Part shown: positions 8,343 to 15,301 of the stretch, piece after piece | Position numbering within the stretch: position 1 is the stretch's first letter | Layout: every line of letters starts with the position of its first letter | Assembly: GCA_947630795.1 (NCBI GenBank) | Contig: CANRJC010000014.1 | Coordinates: 1 to 45,865, forward strand | Length of the DNA: 45,865 bases | Source: an uncultured Phascolarctobacterium sp. | Lineage (GTDB): Bacteria > Bacillota > Negativicutes > Acidaminococcales > Acidaminococcaceae | Direction of reading: 5' to 3' | Notes under the pieces: model-generated | Told to the model about the DNA's origin: nothing | The model's input: only the letters and a program-made list of their open reading frames with translations | Database searches by the model: none | Program-made: the position numbers and the translations under genes

Positions 8343-8714
8343 TCAGCGGGCGGCGATGACTTCGATCTCCACCAACGCTCCTTTGGGAAGAGCGGCCACA
8401 CCCACGCAGCTCCTGGCCGGCTTTTGGAGAAAATAGCGCTCATACACGGCATTGAAGGCGGCAAAATCGTCTATGTTTTGCAGGTAGCAAGTGGTTTTGA
8501 GCACCTTCTCCAAACTGCTGCCCGCCGCTTTTAAAACAGCCGCTAAATTTTCGATGACCTGCCGGGTCTGCACTTCGATGCCTCCTTCGATCAAGAGGCC
8601 GCTCTCCGGCACCAGAGCGATCTGCCCGGAAGAAAAGATGTGGTCGCCGCATATGATGCCCTGAGAATAGGGGCCGATGGCCGCGGGAGCGTTTTTCGTG
8701 CTGATGATGTCCAT
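8343..8714 (-). CDS. ridA: RidA family enamine/imine deaminase
   Basis: A 123-residue RidA (YjgF/YER057c/UK114) protein. Family features are APAAIGPYSQG near the start, IFSSGQIAL, the catalytic Arg in KPARSCVGVAALPKGALVEIE, and normal length. RidA hydrolyses reactive 2-aminoacrylate and related enamines released by PLP enzymes and so protects other PLP enzymes in the cytoplasm. A GTG codon two positions upstream (8720) would be only 2 bases from the aaagga ribosome site, while the ATG at 8714 stands 8 bases away, so the ATG is chosen. It follows pdxS-pdxT on the same strand after an 80-base gap, which ties the clean-up enzyme to PLP synthesis; whether it has its own promoter is unclear. Confidence 0.93.
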   Translation of the reverse strand: MDIISTKNAPAAIGPYSQGIICGDHIFSSGQIALVPESGLLIEGGIEVQTRQVIENLAAVLKAAGSSLEKVLKTTCYLQNIDDFAAFNAVYERYFLQKPARSCVGVAALPKGALVEIEVIAAR

Positions 8715-8794
8715 AGTCACAGTCCTTTCCGTTTTCGAGATAAAGAAATTTTTTCAACAAGGCGAGCACAGGGTCTCGCTGTTATATCTTTCGC

Positions 8795-9370
8795 TCACGA
8801 GCCGGCGGCTCCTGCCGTTTCCAAAAAATAACGGTGCACCCGCAAGTCATCGTACAGCTCGGGATGAAAGGCCGTCACCAGCTGCCGCCCCTGCCTTGCC
8901 GCCACGATGCGGCCGTCTGCAACGGCGAGGACTTCGGCTTCAGCTCCCACACGGGCGATGTAGGGGGCGCGGATGAAGGTGAGAGGGATGAGACCCAGCC
9001 CTTTGAACTCCGCCCGGGCGGAAAAACTGCCCAGCTGGCGGCCGTAAGCGTTGCGCACCGCAACTATATCCATAGTGGCAAAACAACGGCGTTCATCGTT
9101 GACGATCTCTTTGGCCAAGAGCAGCAGGCCGGCGCAGGTGCCGAACACCGGCAGGCCCTTCTCGATCTTTTCTTTGAGAGGAGCGAAGAGGCCTAGGTCT
9201 CGAAGCAATTTATTCTGCACGGTGCTTTCGCCGCCGGGGAGGATGAGGCCGTCGAATGGACAGCTGAGATCTCCGGCTTTGCGGATCTCGAAGCAGGAGA
9301 CGCCCAGAGCGGCGAGAGCCATTTCGTGTTCGATGAAGGCCCCTTGCACGGCCAGCACGCCGATCTTCAT
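8795..9370 (-). CDS. pdxT: Pyridoxal 5'-phosphate synthase glutaminase subunit PdxT
   Basis: A 191-residue class I glutamine amidotransferase-like subunit that releases ammonia from glutamine and channels it to PdxS. The catalytic Cys is C79 in VFGTCAG, and the His/Glu pair is H169 and E171 in AFHPEL. The substrate-site motif LILPGGEST is at residues 43-50. Length is typical. It begins one base after the pdxS stop codon, so translation is coupled and the two subunits are made together. The complex works in the cytoplasm in the DXP-independent route to vitamin B6. Confidence 0.97.
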   Translation of the reverse strand: MKIGVLAVQGAFIEHEMALAALGVSCFEIRKAGDLSCPFDGLILPGGESTVQNKLLRDLGLFAPLKEKIEKGLPVFGTCAGLLLLAKEIVNDERRCFATMDIVAVRNAYGRQLGSFSARAEFKGLGLIPLTFIRAPYIARVGAEAEVLAVADGRIVAARQGRQLVTAFHPELYDDLRVHRYFLETAGAAGS

Positions 9371-9371
9371 C

Positions 9372-10247
9372 TCACTTGCCTCTTTCCGCCATCAGCAAAT
9401 TTATCTCCTGTTCGTTGATGCCCACCATGGCCTCTCCCAGATCTTCCGAAAGTTCGGCCAACATTTTCGCATCGTTGTAATTGGCCACGGCCTTCACGAT
9501 GGCGGCGGCTCGTTTGGCCGGGTCCCCCGACTTGAAAATGCCGCTGCCCACGAAAACTCCTTCGGCTCCCAGTTGCATCATCAGCGCCGCATCGGCAGGA
9601 GTGGCCACGCCGCCGGCCGCAAAATTCACCACCGGCAGTTTTTTGTGCCGATGAACATAAAGAACAAGCTCGTAGGGGACCTGCAGTTCTTTGGCCGCTT
9701 CGAACAATTCGTCTTCAGCAAGAGATGCGAGGCGGCGGATCTCCGCCTGCATCTTGCGCATGTGCCGCACCGCCTGCACGATGTCGCCGGTGCCGGGCTC
9801 GCCCTTGGTGCGGATCATGGCGGCTCCTTCGTTGATGCGCCGCAGGGCTTCGCCCAAGTCGCGGGCGCCGCAGACGAAGGGCACGGCGAATTTTGTTTTA
9901 TCGATGTGATACTTGTCATCGGCGGGGGAGAGCACTTCGCTCTCGTCGATGTAGTCGATGTCGATGGCCTGCAGGATCTGGGCCTCCGCAAAGTGACCGA
10001 TGCGGCACTTGGCCATCACGGGGATGGACACCGCCCGTTGGATGCCCTTGATCATTTTCGGGTCGCTCATGCGGGAGACGCCGCCGGCAGCCCTGATGTC
10101 GGCAGGGATGCGCTCTAAAGCCATCACTGCGCAGGCACCGGCTTCTTCTGCGATCTTCGCTTGCTGAGGGGTAGTGACGTCCATGATGACGCCGCCTTTC
10201 AGCATCTGGGCCAAATTTTTGTTCAGTTCGAAACGATCCTGTTCCAT
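9372..10247 (-). CDS. pdxS: Pyridoxal 5'-phosphate synthase subunit PdxS
   Basis: A 291-residue (beta/alpha)8 enzyme that builds PLP from ribose 5-phosphate, glyceraldehyde 3-phosphate and ammonia. The two lysines that carry the covalent intermediates are K80 in [10 protein letters not shown] and K148 in [13 protein letters not shown]. The phosphate-binding turn [16 protein letters not shown] is present. A GTG at 10253 is only 2 bases from the aaaaggag ribosome site; the ATG at 10247 is 8 bases away and gives [10 protein letters not shown], matching the usual start. It is first in the pdxS-pdxT-ridA unit and follows a promoter at 10404-10431 with a 5' leader of about 150 bases. I see no known riboswitch in that leader. 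Confidence 0.97.
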   Translation of the reverse strand: MEQDRFELNKNLAQMLKGGVIMDVTTPQQAKIAEEAGACAVMALERIPADIRAAGGVSRMSDPKMIKGIQRAVSIPVMAKCRIGHFAEAQILQAIDIDYIDESEVLSPADDKYHIDKTKFAVPFVCGARDLGEALRRINEGAAMIRTKGEPGTGDIVQAVRHMRKMQAEIRRLASLAEDELFEAAKELQVPYELVLYVHRHKKLPVVNFAAGGVATPADAALMMQLGAEGVFVGSGIFKSGDPAKRAAAIVKAVANYNDAKMLAELSEDLGEAMVGINEQEINLLMAERGK

Positions 10248-10403
10248 GTGCACAGCTCCTTTTTTATCGAATACTTTCGCATCAGCCGTAAGAGAAACGA
10301 CGGCCGAGTTCGGCAGCGACGAGCAGGTCTGTCCGGCGAAGGGAAAGCAGCTCTCCGCAAAAAGCCGGGCAATTTCTTACAACCTATCGGCTTTATATGC
10401 ATT

Positions 10404-10431
10404 AGTATACTTAAATTTTACCTCCTGTCAA
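10404..10431 (-). promoter_or_regulatory. Promoter of pdxST
   Basis: On the minus strand TTGACA (10431-10426), a 16-bp spacer and TATACT (10409-10404). It is divergent from the cysK promoter, with about 55 bases between the two -35 boxes. Confidence 0.75.
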
Positions 10432-10484
10432 GAAAAAATTCGAAAAAAAGAGAAGAAATCCTCAAAATTTTTCTGCTTTGCCTG

Positions 10485-10513
10485 TTGACAAAGGGCGTTT
10501 TGCGTGTTACTAT
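10485..10513 (+). promoter_or_regulatory. Promoter of cysK
   Basis: TTGACA (10485-10490), a 17-bp spacer and TACTAT (10508-10513) with an upstream TG that makes an extended -10. Start of transcription is expected near 10520, inside the 17-bp motif described next. Confidence 0.75.
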
Positions 10514-10514
10514 A

Positions 10515-10531
10515 CCTACAAAACAGATAGG
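10515..10531 (+). promoter_or_regulatory. Candidate Rrf2-family operator at the cysK promoter
   Basis: CCTACAAAACAGATAGG, directly after the -10 box and over the expected transcription start. The ends form an inverted repeat (CCTA / TAGG). The iscS promoter has CCGACCGAACAGGTAGG (13 of 17 identical) and the rrf2 promoter has CCTACAATACATATAGT (14 of 17). Binding by the Rrf2 protein encoded at 11755-12204 is an inference from this sharing. Confidence 0.65.
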
Positions 10532-10552
10532 AATTAAGAGAGGAGACGAGCC

Positions 10553-10585
10553 ATGAGCACGAGGGATAGGCGATGTTGCCGCTGA
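10553..10585 (+). CDS. Candidate cysteine-sensing leader peptide of cysK
   Basis: Ten codons, MSTRDRRCCR, then TGA, beginning 7 bases after aggag, a good ribosome site. It lies between the cysK promoter and cysK, about 160 bases upstream of the enzyme's start. Two adjacent Cys codons near the end of such a short frame, flanked by Arg codons, fit a leader at which ribosomes slow when Cys-tRNA is short. The following RNA has an inverted repeat (ggtcgg near 10623, ccgacc near 10664), but I see no clear intrinsic terminator, so the mechanism is open. It could also be chance. Confidence 0.45.
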   Translation: MSTRDRRCCR

Positions 10586-10745
10586 AATTTTAAAAATGAG
10601 CTGCCACGTCGAAGCGATGAAAGGTCGGGCGAAAAATAAAAAACTTCTGCTCCACTAGGCCGACCGAAAAGTGCAAATAAAAAGAGAGGCCCCCAAATAA
10701 GCCGAAAAAAGCTTGACCTAAAAAGAAAAGAAGGGAGAGAAAAAT

Positions 10746-11675
<930 letters not shown>

Positions 11676-11712
11676 AAGAGCAAAGTAAATCAAAAGAGCA
11701 AAAAAAGAAAAA

Positions 11713-11755
11713 AGAGCCGATTGGCGCCTGGGCCGGTCGGCTCTGCTGTTTTTTT
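11713..11755. terminator. Bidirectional terminator between cysK and the rrf2 gene
   Basis: Stem agagccga (11713-11720) with tcggctct (11737-11744), then gctg and a run of seven T. On the minus strand the stem is followed by a run of T as well, so it also ends the rrf2 transcript. Confidence 0.9.
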
Positions 11756-12204
11756 CAAATGACGTAATCGTAAGTGTCGTGCTCCCGTTGGCGGTCGAGG
11801 ATATCCCGCAGGGTGATGCCGTCCAAGTAGTCGTTCAGCAAACGATAGAGCCCCTGCCAAACGAAGGCCGTGGCGCAGTCGGCACTGCGTTCGCAATCGA
11901 CCGCATCTTGAGCGGCGCAGGGCACCACGCAAAAATCGCCCTCTGTGAGGCGAAGGAGCTGGCCTACGGTGTAAGCGTCTGCCGTTTTCGCCAGAGCATA
12001 ACCGCCCTGAGCGCCGCGGACGGTGCGCAGGACACCGGCTTTGACGAAGATGGGAGCGATCTGCTCCAAATATTTTTTGGAGATGCGTTGGCGTTTGGCG
12101 ATATCAGTAAGAGGGACGAACATGTTTTCTTTGCCGTCGGTGCAAGCTGCTATATCCACCAGCATCCGCAGGCCGTATCTGCCTTTGGTAGAGATCGTCA
12201 TCAT
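11755..12204 (-). CDS. Rrf2 family transcriptional regulator (cysteine / Fe-S type)
   Basis: A 149-residue Rrf2 protein. The winged helix-turn-helix occupies about residues 1-75 (STKGRYGLRMLVDIA, then RISKKYLEQI and VRGAQGGYALAK). Four Cys follow: C92, C96, C104 and C110, with spacing C-x7-C-x5-C over the last three, near but not equal to the C-x5-C-x5-C of IscR. It could therefore bind an Fe-S cluster or act with cysteine synthase as CymR does in Bacillus; sequence alone does not decide. Start is the first of two ATGs, 8 bases after ggagg. It lies between cysK and iscS, and its own promoter contains the same 17-bp motif as theirs, suggesting autoregulation. Confidence 0.92.
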   Translation of the reverse strand: MMTISTKGRYGLRMLVDIAACTDGKENMFVPLTDIAKRQRISKKYLEQIAPIFVKAGVLRTVRGAQGGYALAKTADAYTVGQLLRLTEGDFCVVPCAAQDAVDCERSADCATAFVWQGLYRLLNDYLDGITLRDILDRQREHDTYDYVI

Positions 12205-12227
12205 GGCTGTACCCTCCCCTCGATCCT

Positions 12228-12256
12228 ATAATACTATATGTATTGTAGGCTTTCAA
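12228..12256 (-). promoter_or_regulatory. Promoter of the rrf2 gene with overlapping operator candidate
   Basis: On the minus strand TTGAAA (12256-12251), a 17-bp spacer and TATTAT (12233-12228). The spacer is almost exactly the motif CCTACAATACATATAGT (12249-12233), shared with the cysK and iscS promoters. A protein bound there would block RNA polymerase. Confidence 0.72.
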
Positions 12257-12585
12257 GAAAATTTTACGCCGCCGGCGCAGAAAGAAGTTGGATGAAAAAA
12301 ATCACGAGGGAAAAAGCTCGGCGAAAAAAGAGAGGACTTTGCCGAAAAAAGTCCGTTGCAAAAAAACGCCGCGAGCTGCGAGCGCTCCAAGAGAAAAAAG
12401 AGCACTTCAAACAAAAACGGCAGCGGTCTCATGATTTTCTTCACCGAAAAAAAGAAGAAGGCCGAAGGCAGTCCACCGAGGGGCTCAGCCCTTCTTTAAA
12501 CGCTCGCCTCTCTCGCTTTATGATAGGCAAATTTTTTCGAAGAAGCCGTCGCGAAAAAACGAGAGTTTTATTTCGATGATTTTTG
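12257..12585. other. Gap between the rrf2 and iscS promoters
   Basis: No supported gene. The plus strand is A-rich with loosely repeating blocks such as gccgaaaaaagtccgttgc and ggcgaaaaaagagaggac, similar in character to the tandem repeats in other gaps but too irregular to give a period. Confidence 0.45.
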
Positions 12586-12614
12586 TTGACAAGAGGAAGG
12601 CTGCGGGTTACAAT
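12586..12614 (+). promoter_or_regulatory. Promoter of the iscS-iscU-rrf2 unit
   Basis: TTGACA (12586-12591), a 17-bp spacer and TACAAT (12609-12614). It starts a 5' leader of about 210 bases before iscS. Confidence 0.85.
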
Positions 12615-12619
12615 AATAA

Positions 12620-12636
12620 CCGACCGAACAGGTAGG
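12620..12636 (+). promoter_or_regulatory. Candidate Rrf2-family operator at the iscS promoter
   Basis: CCGACCGAACAGGTAGG, 5 bases after the -10 box and over the expected transcription start. It matches the cysK site in 13 of 17 positions and sits at nearly the same place relative to the promoter. Confidence 0.65.
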
Positions 12637-12650
12637 CAGAAAACGAGGGC

Positions 12651-12698
12651 CTTTTTGCAAAAGGAAAGGGCGGCAGGGGCTCTGCCTTTTGCAAAAAG
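12651..12698 (+). promoter_or_regulatory. Long hairpin in the iscS leader
   Basis: A perfect 14-bp inverted repeat, ctttttgcaaaagg (12651-12664) with ccttttgcaaaaag (12685-12698), and a 20-base loop that holds a small ggcag/ctgcc hairpin. It lies about 135 bases upstream of the iscS start. No long T-run follows, so it is not a standard terminator; a role in RNA stability or regulation is possible. Confidence 0.55.
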
Positions 12699-12832
12699 AC
12701 AGCGGCCGAGAGCCGTCGGGCGAAAAGAAAAAAATTTTCGGAAAATGCGGTTTTTGCGCAATGACCGTGAGGAGGCAAACGGTCGAACGACAAAAAGATA
12801 AGGCGCAAAGTTTAAAAAGAAAGGAAAAGATC

Positions 12833-14020
12833 ATGAACATTTACGCAGACAATGCGGCGACCACGAAGATGAGCCGCACCGCCATAGAGGCCATGCTCCC
12901 CTACATGGACGGCTGCTACGGCAACCCATCCAGCCTGCACAGCCTAGGTCAGCGGGCAGCGGAGGCCCTGGCAAAGTCCAGAAAGGACATCGCCGCCTGT
13001 CTCGGGGCCGAGCCGCAGGAGATCTATTTCACTTCCGGCGGCAGCGAGGCAGACAATCAAGCACTCATCTCGGCAGCGGCGGCAGGGGAGCGCAAAGGCA
13101 AGAAGCACATCATCTCCACGGCTTTTGAGCACCATGCAGTGCTTCACACATTGGAAAAATTAAAAAAGCAGGGCTTTGAGATAGAACTGCTGGACGTGGG
13201 GAGAGAAGGCACGGTGACGGCGGCCCAAGTAGAAAAGGCCATCAGGCCCGACACCTGTCTTGTGACGATCATGTTCGCCAATAACGAGATAGGCTCTATT
13301 CTTCCCATCGCCGAGATCGGCGCTTTGTGCCGTCAAAAAGGCGTGCTCTTTCACACCGATGCCGTGCAGGCTGCGGGACATTTGCCCATCGATGTGAAGG
13401 CGCAAAAGATCGACCTGCTCTCTCTTTCGGCCCACAAGTTCCACGGTCCTAAAGGAACGGGCGTGCTCTTCGCCCGCAAAGGCGTGCCCCTCGTGAATCT
13501 GATCGAAGGCGGCGCCCAAGAGCGGGGCAAGCGGGCAGGGACGGAGAACATCCCCGCCATCGCGGGGATGGCTGCGGCTTTAAAAGAAGCAACGGCCCGT
13601 ATGGAAGAAAATACCGCCAAAGTGACGGCTCTGCGGGATAGATTGATCGAAGGCTTGAGCAAGATCCCTCATTCTGCCCTGAGCGGGGCAAAAGATCTGC
13701 GCTTACCCGGGAACGTCCACTTTTGTTTCGAAGGCATAGAGGGAGAGAGCTTGCTGTTACTGCTGGATGAAAAAGGCATCTGCGCTTCTTCCGGTTCGGC
13801 CTGCACCTCCGGCTCCCTCGACCCCAGCCATGTGCTGCTGGCCATCGGTCGCAGCCACGAGATCGCTCACGGGTCTCTGCGGCTGAGCCTGTGCGAAGAA
13901 AATACAGATGAAGAGATAGCTTATATGCTGGCCGAGATCCCCAAAGCGGTGGAGCAGCTGCGGGGCATGTCGCCGCTTTGGCGGGACAAAATTAACGGCA
14001 AGCGGGAATTTTTACTGTGA
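12833..14020 (+). CDS. iscS: Cysteine desulfurase (IscS/NifS)
   Basis: A 395-residue PLP enzyme that takes sulfur from cysteine and passes it as a persulfide to the Fe-S scaffold and other acceptors. It begins MNIYADNAATTKMS, typical of the family. The PLP lysine is K202 in SLSAHKFHGPKG and the active-site cysteine is C324 in SSGSACTSG, in a long mobile loop as in IscS-type (group I) enzymes. The frame is open upstream through the leader, but the ribosome site aaagga 8 bases before the ATG at 12833 and the family start decide. iscU follows within the same unit after 10 bases. Confidence 0.96.
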   Translation: MNIYADNAATTKMSRTAIEAMLPYMDGCYGNPSSLHSLGQRAAEALAKSRKDIAACLGAEPQEIYFTSGGSEADNQALISAAAAGERKGKKHIISTAFEHHAVLHTLEKLKKQGFEIELLDVGREGTVTAAQVEKAIRPDTCLVTIMFANNEIGSILPIAEIGALCRQKGVLFHTDAVQAAGHLPIDVKAQKIDLLSLSAHKFHGPKGTGVLFARKGVPLVNLIEGGAQERGKRAGTENIPAIAGMAAALKEATARMEENTAKVTALRDRLIEGLSKIPHSALSGAKDLRLPGNVHFCFEGIEGESLLLLLDEKGICASSGSACTSGSLDPSHVLLAIGRSHEIAHGSLRLSLCEENTDEEIAYMLAEIPKAVEQLRGMSPLWRDKINGKREFLL

Positions 14021-14030
14021 GGTGAGAAAA

Positions 14031-14462
14031 ATGGCATTGTACAGCGAAAAGGTGATGGATCATTTTCGCCATCCCCGCAACGTAGGCGTCATCGATGATG
14101 CGGACGGCATCGGCGAAGTAGGCAACGCCAAATGCGGCGACATCATGAAGATCTATCTGAAGATCGAGAACGACATCATCACAGATGCGAAGTTCGAGAC
14201 CTTCGGCTGCGGCTCCGCCATAGCATCCAGTTCTATGGCCACCGAGCTGATCAAAGGCAAACCCCTGTCCGAAGCGTTGCAACTTTCCAACAAGGCGGTG
14301 GCGGAAGCGTTGGACGGTCTGCCGGCCTACAAGATGCACTGTTCGGTGCTGGCAGAGGAAGCCATTAAGGCGGCGGTGCAAGATTACTACGAGAAGCACG
14401 GGGTCGCCTACGATAAAACGCAGTTCCCCGACTGCGCCTCCTGCGCTCACTGCTGCGAGTGA
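14031..14462 (+). CDS. iscU: Fe-S cluster scaffold protein IscU/NifU N-domain type
   Basis: A 143-residue scaffold on which [2Fe-2S] clusters are built with sulfur from IscS. It begins MALYSEKVMDHFRHPRNVG. The three cluster-ligand cysteines are C35 (NAKCGD), C60 (FGCGSAIASSS) and C104 (KMHCSVLAEEAI), and D37 is kept. An in-frame GTG at 14022 lies inside the ribosome site, so the ATG at 14031 is chosen. The C-terminus is unusual in adding PDCASCAHCCE, four Cys in eight residues, beyond the normal fold; this may bind metal. No separate chaperone genes (hscAB) or ferredoxin follow, unlike the isc operon of E. coli. Confidence 0.95.
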   Translation: MALYSEKVMDHFRHPRNVGVIDDADGIGEVGNAKCGDIMKIYLKIENDIITDAKFETFGCGSAIASSSMATELIKGKPLSEALQLSNKAVAEALDGLPAYKMHCSVLAEEAIKAAVQDYYEKHGVAYDKTQFPDCASCAHCCE

Positions 14463-14655
14463 AAAAGGTAGAAGCTGCGAGCTCTGTCTGTCGCAAGTGA
14501 GAAAAGCAGAAGCTATGGTCTCTTTCTGTCGTGAGCGAGAAAAGTAAAAGCTACAGCTCTGAGTGAGAAAAGCAGAAGCTATGAGTCCTTTCTTTTGTGA
14601 GCGAGAAAGGTAAAAGCTATGAGCTCTGACTTTTATGGTGGTGAAAGTAAAAGAC
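14462..14655 (+). repeat. Five tandem repeats, 38 bp period
   Basis: The gap between iscU and the second rrf2 gene is made of abutting units that start gtgagaaaagcagaagcta and run through a pyrimidine-rich ctctgtctgtcgtga half. Units begin near 14462, 14500, 14538, 14566 and 14604; the third is 10 bases short. Because 38 is not a multiple of three and the units contain stops, it is not coding. No promoter or terminator is evident, so the repeats are probably transcribed within the iscS-iscU-rrf2 unit. Confidence 0.75.
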
Positions 14656-14656
14656 G

Positions 14657-15055
14657 ATGATGATATCCACAAGGGGACGCTACGCTCTTAGGGTGCTGCT
14701 GGAATTGGCAGAGCATCGCCAGCGAGGCTACATCCCCATGAAAGAAACGGCAGAGCGGCAGGGCATCTCTTTAAAATATTTGGAGCGCATCGTGCCCTGC
14801 TTAGTGAAGGCCGGCTACATCGAAGGAGTGCACGGCAAAGGAGGCGGCTATCGCCTTAAAAAGCTGCCTGAAGAGTGCCGAGTGGGCGATATTTTGCGGC
14901 TCACGGAAGGGGACCTAGCCCCGGTGTCGTGTCTTTGCGGCGACGCCGGCCCCTGCGAGCGGGAAAAAGTGTGCAGGACCAGGCCCATGTGGACGAAGCT
15001 CTACTGTTTGATGAACGAATTTTTGGACGGCATCACTTTGAAAGATCTCTTATAG
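14657..15055 (+). CDS. Rrf2 family regulator, IscR-like
   Basis: A 132-residue winged helix-turn-helix protein (STRGRYALRVLLELA, GISLKYLERI, VHGKGGGYRLKKL). Its cysteines C94, C100 and C106 have the exact C-x5-C-x5-C spacing by which IscR holds a [2Fe-2S] cluster, with C92 in addition. It is therefore the better candidate here for an Fe-S sensing IscR, while the protein at 11755-12204 has a wider first gap. It is last in the unit after iscS and iscU, whereas iscR comes first in E. coli. The ribosome site is poor (ggtggtga about 13 bases upstream), so expression may be low or coupled through the repeat-filled gap. Confidence 0.9.
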   Translation: MMISTRGRYALRVLLELAEHRQRGYIPMKETAERQGISLKYLERIVPCLVKAGYIEGVHGKGGGYRLKKLPEECRVGDILRLTEGDLAPVSCLCGDAGPCEREKVCRTRPMWTKLYCLMNEFLDGITLKDLL

Positions 15056-15150
15056 TTATATACATAACCAAGACCTGCGACGCTCAAGAGCTAGGGAAAA
15101 GTATCTCACGCTCAGAGCTAAGAAAAAAATCTTACACACTCAGAAACAAA

Positions 15151-15192
15151 AAAGAGGAGCCTCTCTTTTCCCCGGCGGGAAGAGAGAGGCTC
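15151..15192 (-). terminator. Terminator of the yhdT-panF unit
   Basis: Stem gagcctctct (15157-15166) with agagaggctc (15183-15192). On the minus strand it is followed by ctcttttttg, a proper T-tract, so it mainly ends the panF transcript. It may also end the plus-strand iscS unit, though the T-run there is short. The preceding gap (15075-15150) has a 28-bp repeat unit about two and a half times (ctcaagagctagggaaaag, ctcagagctaagaaaaaaa). Confidence 0.82.
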
Positions 15193-15301
15193 TTTGCATG
15201 CAATAAAAATGTCCGATCTAAATGCCCCGGTCTTGGCGAAACGAAGATGATCGTTCATCAAATCAAGAGCGTTTCGCCCCGAAAAAATTTTTGAGAAGAG
15301 A

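Noticed and set aside
10248-10397. Riboswitch in the pdxS leader
   Set aside because: The leader is about 150 bases long but shows no known aptamer core or convincing terminator/anti-terminator pair.
12745-12801. Second leader peptide (MRFLRNDREEANGRTTKR) before iscS
   Set aside because: No ribosome site precedes it, and it lacks Cys codons or other regulatory codons.
12689-12832. N-terminal extension of iscS
   Set aside because: The extension crosses the leader hairpin, lacks any family similarity, and a proper ribosome site stands before the ATG at 12833.
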